Assembly (NCBI GenBank): GCA_937885345.1
Contig: CAKZZH010000030.1
Location: 1-31,148, forward strand
Source of the DNA: an uncultured Lachnospiraceae bacterium
GTDB lineage: Bacteria; Bacillota; Clostridia; Lachnospirales; Lachnospiraceae
Direction of reading: 5' to 3'
Length of the DNA stretch: 31,148 nt
Shown here: piece by piece, positions 24,322-31,148 of the stretch
Layout: every line of letters starts with the position of its first letter
Numbering within the stretch: position 1 is the first letter of the stretch
Program-made: the position numbers and the translations under genes
Notes under the pieces: model-generated
The model's input: the letters and a program-made list of their open reading frames with translations, nothing else
Database searches by the model: none
What the model was told of the DNA's origin: nothing

Positions 24322-24352
24322 AAGTCTTTAGAGCAATCTAGAGACTTTTATT
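24322..24352 (+). terminator. Terminator after tRNA-Leu, with a GCAA tetraloop
   Basis: Eleven-base arms (24322-24332 and 24337-24347, one G-U pair) close a GCAA loop (24333-24336), a very stable GNRA tetraloop, followed by TTATTC. It stands 34 bases after the tRNA and ends the NUDIX-tRNA unit. The T run is short (CTTTTATT counting the stem end). Confidence 0.8.
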
Positions 24353-24417
24353 CGTTAAAGAGATGTTTATGAACGAATCGATTTATTCGGTTAGTTTTGG
24401 TTTTATGGGGGGTCTTC

Positions 24418-24750
24418 ATGAATTGCAGAGAATTTCAGAAGATAATACCGGATATTGTTAAGGATGAGCTTCCCGATGAGCTTCTTGCCGAGGCCATCGA
24501 GCATATGGACAGCTGCAAGGATTGCGCCGAAGAACTTGAGATTCACTATATCGTGGACAAAGGGTTTGACTCGGATGTCGAATCTACATCAATGAATTAT
24601 CTCGGCAATCTCGAACTTGTCAAAGAAAAACTCAGAAGAAAAAATACCGACCTTTCCAAGGCCGGATCTCTTCTTCTGTTTCTGTATACCATATCTTATA
24701 CGGTAATCGGCGGATGTTTGATTTACGTAGTATTTCACTATTTTATATAA
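24418..24750 (+). CDS. Small membrane protein with an anti-sigma-type zinc finger (zf-HC2)
   Basis: I chose ATG24418, five bases after GGGGGG, giving 110 residues; an in-frame TTG at 24397 would precede that site. The N-terminal ~40 residues match the zinc-binding anti-sigma fold: Cys3, then His29-x3-Cys33-x2-Cys36 (HMDSCKDC). A basic linker follows, and a single membrane span lies at about residues 84-107. Proteins of this build hold ECF sigma factors at the membrane, but no sigma factor gene is next to it, and the extracellular part is only a few residues. It is 13 bases before polA. So this may be a zinc-finger membrane protein with another role. Confidence 0.78.
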   Translation: MNCREFQKIIPDIVKDELPDELLAEAIEHMDSCKDCAEELEIHYIVDKGFDSDVESTSMNYLGNLELVKEKLRRKNTDLSKAGSLLLFLYTISYTVIGGCLIYVVFHYFI

Positions 24751-24763
24751 GAGGTTTGTAAGT

Positions 24764-27394
24764 ATGGATAAAATCCTTCTCATAGACGGTCACAGTATTC
24801 TTAACAGGTCGTATTATGGCCTGCCGCTCATGTCCAATGTTGCAGGCATTCATACCAATGCCGTTCTCGGCTTTGTTAACACTATGATCTCAAGTATTGA
24901 AGAAGAGGGCGCTAAGAGTGTTGCGGTTGCCTTCGATCTTAAGGAGCCAACCTTTCGCCATAAAATGTTCCCGGAATATAAAGGCACAAGAAAGGGTATG
25001 CCTGCGGAACTTCACGAGCAGGTGCCCGTTATTAAGGATGTCCTTGCCGCAATGAACATTCCGGTTGTCACACTTGCCGGATTTGAGGCGGATGATATAC
25101 TCGGAACACTCGCAAAACGTATGCAGGCGGAAGGAATGGAGGTTGTTATATTATCGGGAGACAGAGACCTTCTGCAGCTTGCCGATGAGCATATAATGAT
25201 CAGACAGCCAAGAACCGTTAACAAAGAATCCAAGATACTCAGATATTATCCGGATGATGTTAAAGCTGAGTACGGTGTTACTCCGCTTGAATTTATTGAC
25301 CTTAAAGCAATTCAGGGTGATTCGTCCGACAATATTCCGGGCGTCCCGGGCATTGGAGAAAAAGGTGCAAGGGATATAATCGTTAAATTTCACAGCATTG
25401 AAAATGCCTTTGAGCATGCAGATAAAATAGATTCCAAAGCAGCAAGAAACAAATTCATTGCCAATTATGATATGGCAAAACTCAGTAAAACACTTGCCAC
25501 GATCATTACGGATGCTCCGGTTGAGTTTGATCCAAAGAGCGCCGTTATAAAGGATATGTACAATGCCAAGGCTTATGAACTTATATCTTCGCTTGAGATC
25601 AGGAGCCTTCTTAAGCATTTTAACGGAGACAAAACGGTTATTGAAAGTGCGGTAAAAGATGTCAAATACACCGCAGCTTCCTCACCCGAAGAGGCAAATG
25701 AAGTGATTGACGATATTATTTCAGGCGAAGGCCGCGAGGATCTCGGGATCCATATATTCGCAGAAATGGGACATGTGATCGGATTTTCCCTTGATACGGG
25801 CGTTTTTATTCCTGTAAGAGGCGATATTGGTGAAGAACTTGCCTTAAAGCTTATTGATAAGCTTGCTGCGAGATTTAATCTTATAATGTGTGATTCGAAG
25901 AAACAGACCGATTATCTGCCCGATACGGCCCGTTATGACGATGTAAGCGTTATGGCGTATATTCTTAATCCGCTTACGGGTTCATACAATTATGATGAGA
26001 TCGCGGGCGGATATTTGTCAATGGCACTAAAGCCTCTTGCTGCTCTTAAAGGTAAATCAAGCTATGCGGAGCTTTTATTTTCCGATATTGATGCACTGTC
26101 TCAGATAGGTGCTTATAATGCATATGTAGCTGCTGCGGCGTATCCTGTCCTTATGAAGAAACTTAAGGATGAGGAAATGATGAATGTATATACCGATATC
26201 GAGAAACCTCTTATTCCTGTTTTGAGAAGTATGGAAAGGAAAGGGATCCGTGTTAACAAAGAGGCTCTTAAGGCTTATGGTGACGAACTCGTCGGAAGGA
26301 TTTTTGAACTTGAAAATATGATCTACTCACTTGCCGGCGAGAAGTTTAATATCAATTCACCCAAGCAGCTTGGTGAGATCCTTTTTGAAAAGCTTTTTCT
26401 GCCGGGCGGCAAGAAGACCAAGACCGGTTATTCCACTTCCGCAGACGTACTTGATAAGCTTCGCGAGGACTATCCGATCGTGGAAAATGTTCTTGAATAC
26501 AGAACGCTTACAAAGCTCAAAAACACCTATGCGGATGGACTGTATGCATATATCGGCTCCGATGAGAGGATTCACGGGAATTTTAATCAGATGGTCACCG
26601 CAACCGGAAGGATCAGTTCTACCGAGCCCAATCTTCAGAATATACCTATTCGTATGGAGCTTGGAAGAATGATCCGTAAAGTATTTATCCCCAGGGACGG
26701 GTATTCTTTTATTGATGCGGATTATTCACAGATTGAACTTAGGCTTCTTGCTCATATGTCCGGCGATAAGAATTTGATCGAAGCATATAACGAAGACAGT
26801 GATATACACAGAGCAACCGCATCCAAGGTATTTCATACACCCATTGATCAGGTTACAAGAGAACAGAGAAGCAATGCCAAAGCAGTTAATTTCGGTATCG
26901 TTTACGGTATCAGTTCCTTCGGACTCAGTCAGGATCTTAATATATCCAAAGCAACAGCCAAGGAATATATTGATGAATATTTTAAAACATATCCCGGAAT
27001 CAAGAGCTTTCTTGACGGACTTGTTGAAAGTGCCAAGGTTAAAGGTTATTCAACAACAATGTACGGCAGAAGAAGGCCCATACCGGAGATCAAAAACAGT
27101 AATTTTATGCAAAGACAGTTCGGGGAGAGGATTGCCATGAATTCTCCGATTCAGGGAAGCGCAGCCGATATAATCAAAATCGCAATGATTGCGGTATATA
27201 ATCGTCTTAAGGCTGAGAAACTTTCATCAAAGCTTATCCTCCAGATTCACGATGAGCTGCTTATTGAGACTGCGCCGGGTGAAGAAGCACAGGTAAGGTC
27301 GATCCTATCGGAGGAGATGAAGGGCGCGGCAAAGCTTCTTGTAAGTCTTGAGATCGGAATGGAAAGCGGAAAGAACTGGTACGAGGCACATTAA
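24764..27394 (+). CDS. polA: DNA polymerase I
   Basis: Pol I fills gaps and removes Okazaki primers. The 876 residues contain a 5'-3' exonuclease domain (DGHSILNRSYYGLP, EADDILG, LSGDRDLLQL and DSSDNIPGVPGIGEKGA), a middle domain (about 290-470), and a full polymerase domain. Polymerase motif A is DADYSQIELRLLAHMSGD with Asp653, motif B is RSNAKAVNFGIVYGIS, and motif C is QIHDELLIE with Asp830-Glu831. In the middle domain the DxE and later acidic residues of a proofreading exonuclease are not evident, as in B. subtilis and Taq Pol I, so it probably lacks 3'-5' activity. It ends with the TAATG that starts coaE. Confidence 0.98.
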   Translation: MDKILLIDGHSILNRSYYGLPLMSNVAGIHTNAVLGFVNTMISSIEEEGAKSVAVAFDLKEPTFRHKMFPEYKGTRKGMPAELHEQVPVIKDVLAAMNIPVVTLAGFEADDILGTLAKRMQAEGMEVVILSGDRDLLQLADEHIMIRQPRTVNKESKILRYYPDDVKAEYGVTPLEFIDLKAIQGDSSDNIPGVPGIGEKGARDIIVKFHSIENAFEHADKIDSKAARNKFIANYDMAKLSKTLATIITDAPVEFDPKSAVIKDMYNAKAYELISSLEIRSLLKHFNGDKTVIESAVKDVKYTAASSPEEANEVIDDIISGEGREDLGIHIFAEMGHVIGFSLDTGVFIPVRGDIGEELALKLIDKLAARFNLIMCDSKKQTDYLPDTARYDDVSVMAYILNPLTGSYNYDEIAGGYLSMALKPLAALKGKSSYAELLFSDIDALSQIGAYNAYVAAAAYPVLMKKLKDEEMMNVYTDIEKPLIPVLRSMERKGIRVNKEALKAYGDELVGRIFELENMIYSLAGEKFNINSPKQLGEILFEKLFLPGGKKTKTGYSTSADVLDKLREDYPIVENVLEYRTLTKLKNTYADGLYAYIGSDERIHGNFNQMVTATGRISSTEPNLQNIPIRMELGRMIRKVFIPRDGYSFIDADYSQIELRLLAHMSGDKNLIEAYNEDSDIHRATASKVFHTPIDQVTREQRSNAKAVNFGIVYGISSFGLSQDLNISKATAKEYIDEYFKTYPGIKSFLDGLVESAKVKGYSTTMYGRRRPIPEIKNSNFMQRQFGERIAMNSPIQGSAADIIKIAMIAVYNRLKAEKLSSKLILQIHDELLIETAPGEEAQVRSILSEEMKGAAKLLVSLEIGMESGKNWYEAH

Positions 27395-27981
27395 TGAAAG
27401 TAGTTGGAATAATAGGCGGCGTTGGCGCCGGCAAATCAACGGTTCTCTCGATCCTGAGCGATTTAACCGATTGCACGATCATAATAGCGGATGAACTTGC
27501 CAAGACTCTTATGCAGTACGGCAATGTGCTTTGTGATGACGCGATAAGACTTTTTGGCGAGCAGGCCTATGATGAGAAGGGCCGGCTTAACAGGCGTTAC
27601 ATTGCATCAAGAATATATGCCGATAAGGAACTTCTTAATGAATGGAACGGCCTTGTGCATCCGGCTGTAAATAAGGCTATTTATGCGATGATCGACAAAG
27701 CAAGATGCAGCGGTCCGGATTATTTCTTTATAGAATCCGCGCTTCTTATCGAGAACGGATATGATGCGATATGCGATGAAATGTGGTATGTGTACTGCCC
27801 GGAGAATATCAGGATAGCAAGGCTGATAGAGAGCCGCGGATATACCGAAGAGAAATGCCGCAGTATTATGGCAAATCAATTATCGGATGATGAGTTCAGA
27901 AGGTATGCGGATTTTATTATCGATACATCGAAAAGCATCGATGATACGTGCCTTATTATCAAAAATTATTTGGAACAATAA
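27394..27981 (+). CDS. coaE: Dephospho-CoA kinase
   Basis: CoaE phosphorylates the 3'-OH of the ribose of dephospho-CoA, the last step of CoA synthesis. The 195 residues begin MKVVGIIGGVGAGKST, with the P-loop at 8-16 in the place of the usual GGIGSGKS. IIADELAK matches the conserved DAD region, and LVHPAVNKA and ALLIENGYD are the other family motifs. LIESRGYTEEKCRSIMANQ lies in the lid/CoA region, and DFIIDTS near the end is standard. Its start overlaps the polA stop by one base; polA-coaE is a common Firmicute pair. The last bases contain the -35 box of the next promoter. Confidence 0.96.
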   Translation: MKVVGIIGGVGAGKSTVLSILSDLTDCTIIIADELAKTLMQYGNVLCDDAIRLFGEQAYDEKGRLNRRYIASRIYADKELLNEWNGLVHPAVNKAIYAMIDKARCSGPDYFFIESALLIENGYDAICDEMWYVYCPENIRIARLIESRGYTEEKCRSIMANQLSDDEFRRYADFIIDTSKSIDDTCLIIKNYLEQ

Positions 27982-27998
27982 TATATCTATGGTATAAT
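27970..27998 (+). promoter_or_regulatory. SigA-type promoter for the FtsA-like gene
   Basis: TTGGAA (27970-27975) and a perfect TATAAT (27993-27998) have a 17-base spacer. The -35 box lies within the last codons of coaE. An 80-base leader follows. Confidence 0.72.
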
Positions 27999-28032
27999 AA
28001 ATAAGGTGTGCGCAGAAGTTTTGCGTGCATAG

Positions 28033-28053
28033 ATATTGCTTACCGGGCAATAT
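28033..28053 (+). other. Leader hairpin before the FtsA-like gene
   Basis: Seven-base arms (28033-28039 and 28047-28053) around a seven-base loop lie in the leader between promoter and start, 25 bases before the ATG. It is AT-rich and not followed by a T run, so not a terminator; it may modulate translation, or mean nothing. Confidence 0.35.
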
Positions 28054-28078
28054 TAATATTATTTATTCGGAGAGTCAA

Positions 28079-30196
28079 ATGACAGAGACTAAGAAGGCAA
28101 ATGACATAAATGCGGCAAAAGAAAATGCCGAGGATTATGTTTTCGGACTTGATATAGGAACCAGAAGCATTGTCGGAACAATAGGCTATATGGACAGCCG
28201 CGGATTTCATGTTACCGCAATGGAGGTTCGCGAGCATGATACCAGGGCTATGGTCGACGGACAGGTATACGACATTGCCAAGATCAGTGAAGAGATAAGA
28301 GAAGTTACCATTAAGCTTGAGAATAAGACCGGCCTGAGTCTTAAGCGTGTTTGTATCGCTGCCGCCGGACGCGTTCTTAAAACCGTTACCGTTAATGCCA
28401 AGATAGAACTTGATGAAGAGCGCAAAGTAAACAGTGAAGATGTCTATAATCTCCAACTTGAAGGAGCGCTCAAGGCACATCGTAAAATAAACGAAGGAAG
28501 CACTCATGCTTCTTATTATTGCGTTGGTTCTTCACCTGTTAAATTTTACTTAAACGACTATGATATGGGCAATCTTGAAGGCCACAAGGCCAGAAGCATT
28601 GCCGTTGATCTCCTTGCAACATTTCTTCCCGAGGAGGTTGTTGACGGACTTTATTCCGCTGTGGAAGAGGCCGGTCTTGAGGTTGCGAATCTTACTCTGG
28701 AGCCTATAGCCGCAATGGATATTGCAGTTCCCGATCAGTACAGACTGCTTAATATCGCGCTTGTAGATGTCGGCGCCGGTACTTCCGATATTTGTATAAC
28801 TAAGGATGGAAGCATTATCGCATATGGTATGATTCCGGCTGCCGGAGACGAGCTTACCGAGATTATTGCCAAGACATATATGGTGGATTTTACGATCGCA
28901 GACAGGATCAAGATTGATGCGGGCAGCAAGAAAACCGTATCTTTCAAGGATATTATGGGTATTAAACAGACGGTTTCGTCTGCAGAGATCAAGAAACTTG
29001 TAGCGCCGGTTGTGGATAAGATCACAGGCGATGTTGCGGACCGTATTAAGAAGCTTAACGGCGGCAAGAGTGTTGGAGCTGTATTTGTTGTCGGTGGCGG
29101 CGGTAAAATCCCCGGTTTTACGGATAAACTTGCAGCGCATCTCGGACTTGCCAAGACAAGGGTAGCAGTAAGAGGCAAGGAAGTACTTGAGAGAGTCGCT
29201 TTTGATATTGACAATTTCCAGAAGGATTCCCTTTTTGTAACACCGGTCGGAATCTGTGTTAATTACTATAATCAAAAGAATAATTTTATATATGTTACTG
29301 TTAACGGAGACAGAGTCAAGCTTTATGACAATGATAAGCTTACCGTTTTGGACGCCATTATGCAGGTGGGTTATCCCAATGCCGATCTTTTCCCCAAGAG
29401 AGGAGAAGCGCTTGAATATACCGTTAACAACCAGGCAAGGCTGGCAAGAGGTCTTGCGGGCGAAGCTGCAGTTATCAGTAAAAACGGCAGAGAATGTAAT
29501 ATGCATTCTCCGATTGAGAAGAATGATTTTATCGATATCAAGCCTTCAACGGTCGGCGAGCCAGTTACCGTTAAGATCAGCGATATTCCGGAATATAAAT
29601 CAACCGTTGCATTTACGGTTAACGGCGTCAATATAGTATGCCCCAAATATGCATATGTTAACGGTGAACTTGTTAATGCCGATTATGTTATTAAGGCGCA
29701 TGATGATGTTTCGATGGAAAACAGATATACACTTGCGCAGCTCTTTGAATTCATGGATCTTAAGCTTGATGATTATGATGTAACGGTCAACAATGAGGCT
29801 GCGGACGGCGATACCGTCGTTTATGAGAATTTTATCGTAAAATACGAGGAAAAGGAAGAAGATATTCCCATTAAGAGACCGCCTGCAAGCAAGAAAAAGT
29901 CATCCGCCGATAAGGACGGCGAATCGGGCGATGAGGCAAATGAAAACGGCAAAGAGACTGAGACTGTTAATACAGAACCTGTAGAGCTTCATATTACGAT
30001 CAATGAGAAGCCCGTTGTACTTACAGGTAAGCCTTCATATATTTTTGTGGATATTTTTGATTTTTATCCCTTTGACCTTAACGCAGGCAAGGGCGAACTT
30101 ATTACCGATCTTAACGGCAGCAAGGCTGAATTTATGGGTGCTTTGTCAGAAGGTGATGTTATCGAACTTCGCTGGAATGACAATCGTAAGAAATAA
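28079..30196 (+). CDS. FtsA/PilM-like actin-family ATPase with a long C-terminal extension
   Basis: I chose ATG28079, five bases after GGAGAG, giving 705 residues; in-frame upstream starts have no such site. Residues about 18-400 are an FtsA-like actin fold: phosphate-1 motif FGLDIGTRSIVG (Asp25), an SHS2-like insert with VCIAAAGR, phosphate-2 motif VDVGAGTSD (Asp230), and the adenosine motif VVGGGGKIPG. Classic FtsA is about 420 residues and ends in a membrane helix; this protein instead has about 300 more residues. These contain three segments (about 404-496, 512-595 and 637-703) that look like beta-grasp repeats, with a charged low-complexity linker (about 598-637). No dedicated ftsZ is near. 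A role in cell shape, division or pilus-like assembly is inferred from the fold only. Confidence 0.82.
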   Translation: MTETKKANDINAAKENAEDYVFGLDIGTRSIVGTIGYMDSRGFHVTAMEVREHDTRAMVDGQVYDIAKISEEIREVTIKLENKTGLSLKRVCIAAAGRVLKTVTVNAKIELDEERKVNSEDVYNLQLEGALKAHRKINEGSTHASYYCVGSSPVKFYLNDYDMGNLEGHKARSIAVDLLATFLPEEVVDGLYSAVEEAGLEVANLTLEPIAAMDIAVPDQYRLLNIALVDVGAGTSDICITKDGSIIAYGMIPAAGDELTEIIAKTYMVDFTIADRIKIDAGSKKTVSFKDIMGIKQTVSSAEIKKLVAPVVDKITGDVADRIKKLNGGKSVGAVFVVGGGGKIPGFTDKLAAHLGLAKTRVAVRGKEVLERVAFDIDNFQKDSLFVTPVGICVNYYNQKNNFIYVTVNGDRVKLYDNDKLTVLDAIMQVGYPNADLFPKRGEALEYTVNNQARLARGLAGEAAVISKNGRECNMHSPIEKNDFIDIKPSTVGEPVTVKISDIPEYKSTVAFTVNGVNIVCPKYAYVNGELVNADYVIKAHDDVSMENRYTLAQLFEFMDLKLDDYDVTVNNEAADGDTVVYENFIVKYEEKEEDIPIKRPPASKKKSSADKDGESGDEANENGKETETVNTEPVELHITINEKPVVLTGKPSYIFVDIFDFYPFDLNAGKGELITDLNGSKAEFMGALSEGDVIELRWNDNRKK

Positions 30197-30219
30197 TATT
30201 TTACTGGGAGAAATGATCG

Positions 30220-31148
30220 ATGCAAAACAAAGAGAGAATGATGGAGATACAAATGGTATTCTCCAAGAGGCATATCATTGTTTTTATCGCTATAATCGTA
30301 TATCTTGCCGTTGCGATAAGCAGCGGATACAGTACAACCTATGTGCATTATGTTCCTTGCCTTGTAATATGTGTTGTAATGCTTGTTGATATGTTTCTCG
30401 CATATAAGAACTTTTTCCACAAATATTATTTTCTGCTTGTTACGAAGATAATTGAGCTGACAATAGTCGGGGCGATGCTTCAGTTTGACGATTCGCAGAC
30501 GCTTTTGTGGGCGATCAATTATATAACCATTATTTCTTTTTCACTTCTTGCTATTGAATTCGCTTTTGTTGCCGGCAGTGAGGATACCTCTCAGGTTGTA
30601 GGTACCACTTTCCTCACGCTTATTCCTTTTGTGTATCATCTGATACGAATGCTTGCGGGCCTTCCGGGTACGGTTATGGGCCTTATTCAGGTAATACTCG
30701 TGATCATTATTTCCGCTGTCGTTTTTTTCTCACTTTTCAGTTATATGTATTTCGTTAATAAGTACTATATGGAAAGTATTTTTGCCAAGGACAGATTACT
30801 TGATTCCGCCAAGGAGAAATACGATAAAATAGGCGAGAATACCAAGAGCATCGTTAAAATAAACGAGGACCTCGGTGTTAAGAAATACGAGCTTGAGCAG
30901 GCAAATAACGAGGTTAGAAGAGTTAATCAGGAAACCAATCTTCAGAACAGAATAATGGAAGTCTTCTTCGGCTCAAAGGATCCGGCTGTTGTTTTTCCCA
31001 AGGTTGAAGCCCTCCTTAAAGAGAATTACGGTGTGGATTTTGCGGGTATTTTATTCTCTGACCACAATGAAAGTATCTATGATGACGATCTTCTTGAAAT
31101 TATGTCACCAAAGGATTTGTTAACCCACTTTTCTTCAAGTTCTTCTTT
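30220..31148 (+). CDS. Multi-span membrane protein with coiled coil and possible GAF domain, truncated by window end
   Basis: The frame opens at ATG30220, nine bases after GGGAG, and is still open at the window end after 309 codons. Residues about 17-185 contain roughly six hydrophobic spans. A coiled-coil stretch (about 190-245) follows, with charged heptads such as AKEKYDKIGENTKSIVKINE. The rest (from about residue 250, MEVFFGSKDPAVVFPKVEAL) resembles the start of a GAF-like sensor domain. An output domain (GGDEF, histidine kinase, SpoIIE or HD-GYP) may lie beyond the window; none is visible. It starts 23 bases after the FtsA-like gene, so the two are likely on one transcript. Confidence 0.8.
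   Translation, partial: MQNKERMMEIQMVFSKRHIIVFIAIIVYLAVAISSGYSTTYVHYVPCLVICVVMLVDMFLAYKNFFHKYYFLLVTKIIELTIVGAMLQFDDSQTLLWAINYITIISFSLLAIEFAFVAGSEDTSQVVGTTFLTLIPFVYHLIRMLAGLPGTVMGLIQVILVIIISAVVFFSLFSYMYFVNKYYMESIFAKDRLLDSAKEKYDKIGENTKSIVKINEDLGVKKYELEQANNEVRRVNQETNLQNRIMEVFFGSKDPAVVFPKVEALLKENYGVDFAGILFSDHNESIYDDDLLEIMSPKDLLTHFSSSSS

Noticed and set aside
28550..29506. Minus-strand open frame of 318 codons opposite the FtsA-like gene
   Set aside because: The + strand frame carries clear actin-fold motifs across the same bases; the reverse product is Cys/Ile/Asn-rich without domain structure.
1..31148. CRISPR arrays, insertion sequences, phage genes or integration sites
   Set aside because: No regularly spaced repeats, transposase, integrase or phage structural genes appear; the tRNA-Leu is not flanked by a repeat of its 3' end or by an integrase gene.

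Overview
The window looks like chromosomal DNA of an anaerobic Firmicute, most likely a Lachnospiraceae member close to Butyrivibrio, Roseburia or Pseudobutyrivibrio. This rests on gene content and order (rbgA-rnhB followed by orphan FliK-like and FlhB-like genes, der-plsY-gpsA, a zinc-finger gene in front of polA-coaE, a long FtsA-like protein), the L-fucose catabolic genes, the moderate-to-low GC content with many SigA-like promoters, and Gram-positive style strong ribosome binding sites. The genus is an inference. I see no phage, insertion sequence, CRISPR array or plasmid signature. Almost all genes are on the + strand, tightly packed, and read as ordinary housekeeping with some accessory content.

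Layout. (1) 1-4079: the end of rbgA, rnhB, an orphan FliK-like protein, an orphan FlhB C-terminal-domain protein, yraN and pgeF. (2) 4112-9440: a promoter, then der, plsY, gpsA and a large glycosyltransferase whose first GT2 domain looks collapsed, ended by a hairpin. (3) 9496-17806: L-fucose isomerase (TTG start), fuculose-phosphate aldolase, a strong hairpin, a rhamnulokinase-family kinase, a membrane-spanning MutS-like ATPase, rnhA and a hybrid histidine kinase. (4) 17803-21743: a near-consensus promoter, a small membrane protein, alaS without a T-box leader, and a DPM1/GtrB-type glycosyltransferase. (5) 21747-22049: a monocistronic rpsU of 58 codons with its own promoter and terminator. 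(6) The only minus-strand gene (22107-23567), a membrane-anchored polysaccharide-deacetylase-like protein, converging on rpsU. (7) A promoter, a NUDIX hydrolase, tRNA-Leu(CAA) 8 nt behind it, and a terminator with a GCAA loop. (8) An orphan zinc-finger membrane protein, polA and coaE. (9) A promoter inside the end of coaE, a 705-residue FtsA-like ATPase with an unusual C-terminal half, and a multi-TM/coiled-coil protein that runs off the window.

How the genes work together. FucI, the kinase and FucA make a complete path from L-fucose to DHAP and L-lactaldehyde, but no transporter, regulator or lactaldehyde reductase is in the window. PlsY and GpsA supply glycerol-3-phosphate and acylate it for phospholipids. 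Both RNase H types, Pol I (which appears to lack proofreading residues) and the MutS-like protein serve nucleic-acid maintenance. The most unusual items are the FtsA-like protein with beta-grasp-like repeats and its membrane neighbour, the membrane MutS, the orphan FliK/FlhB pair and the two-domain glycosyltransferase.
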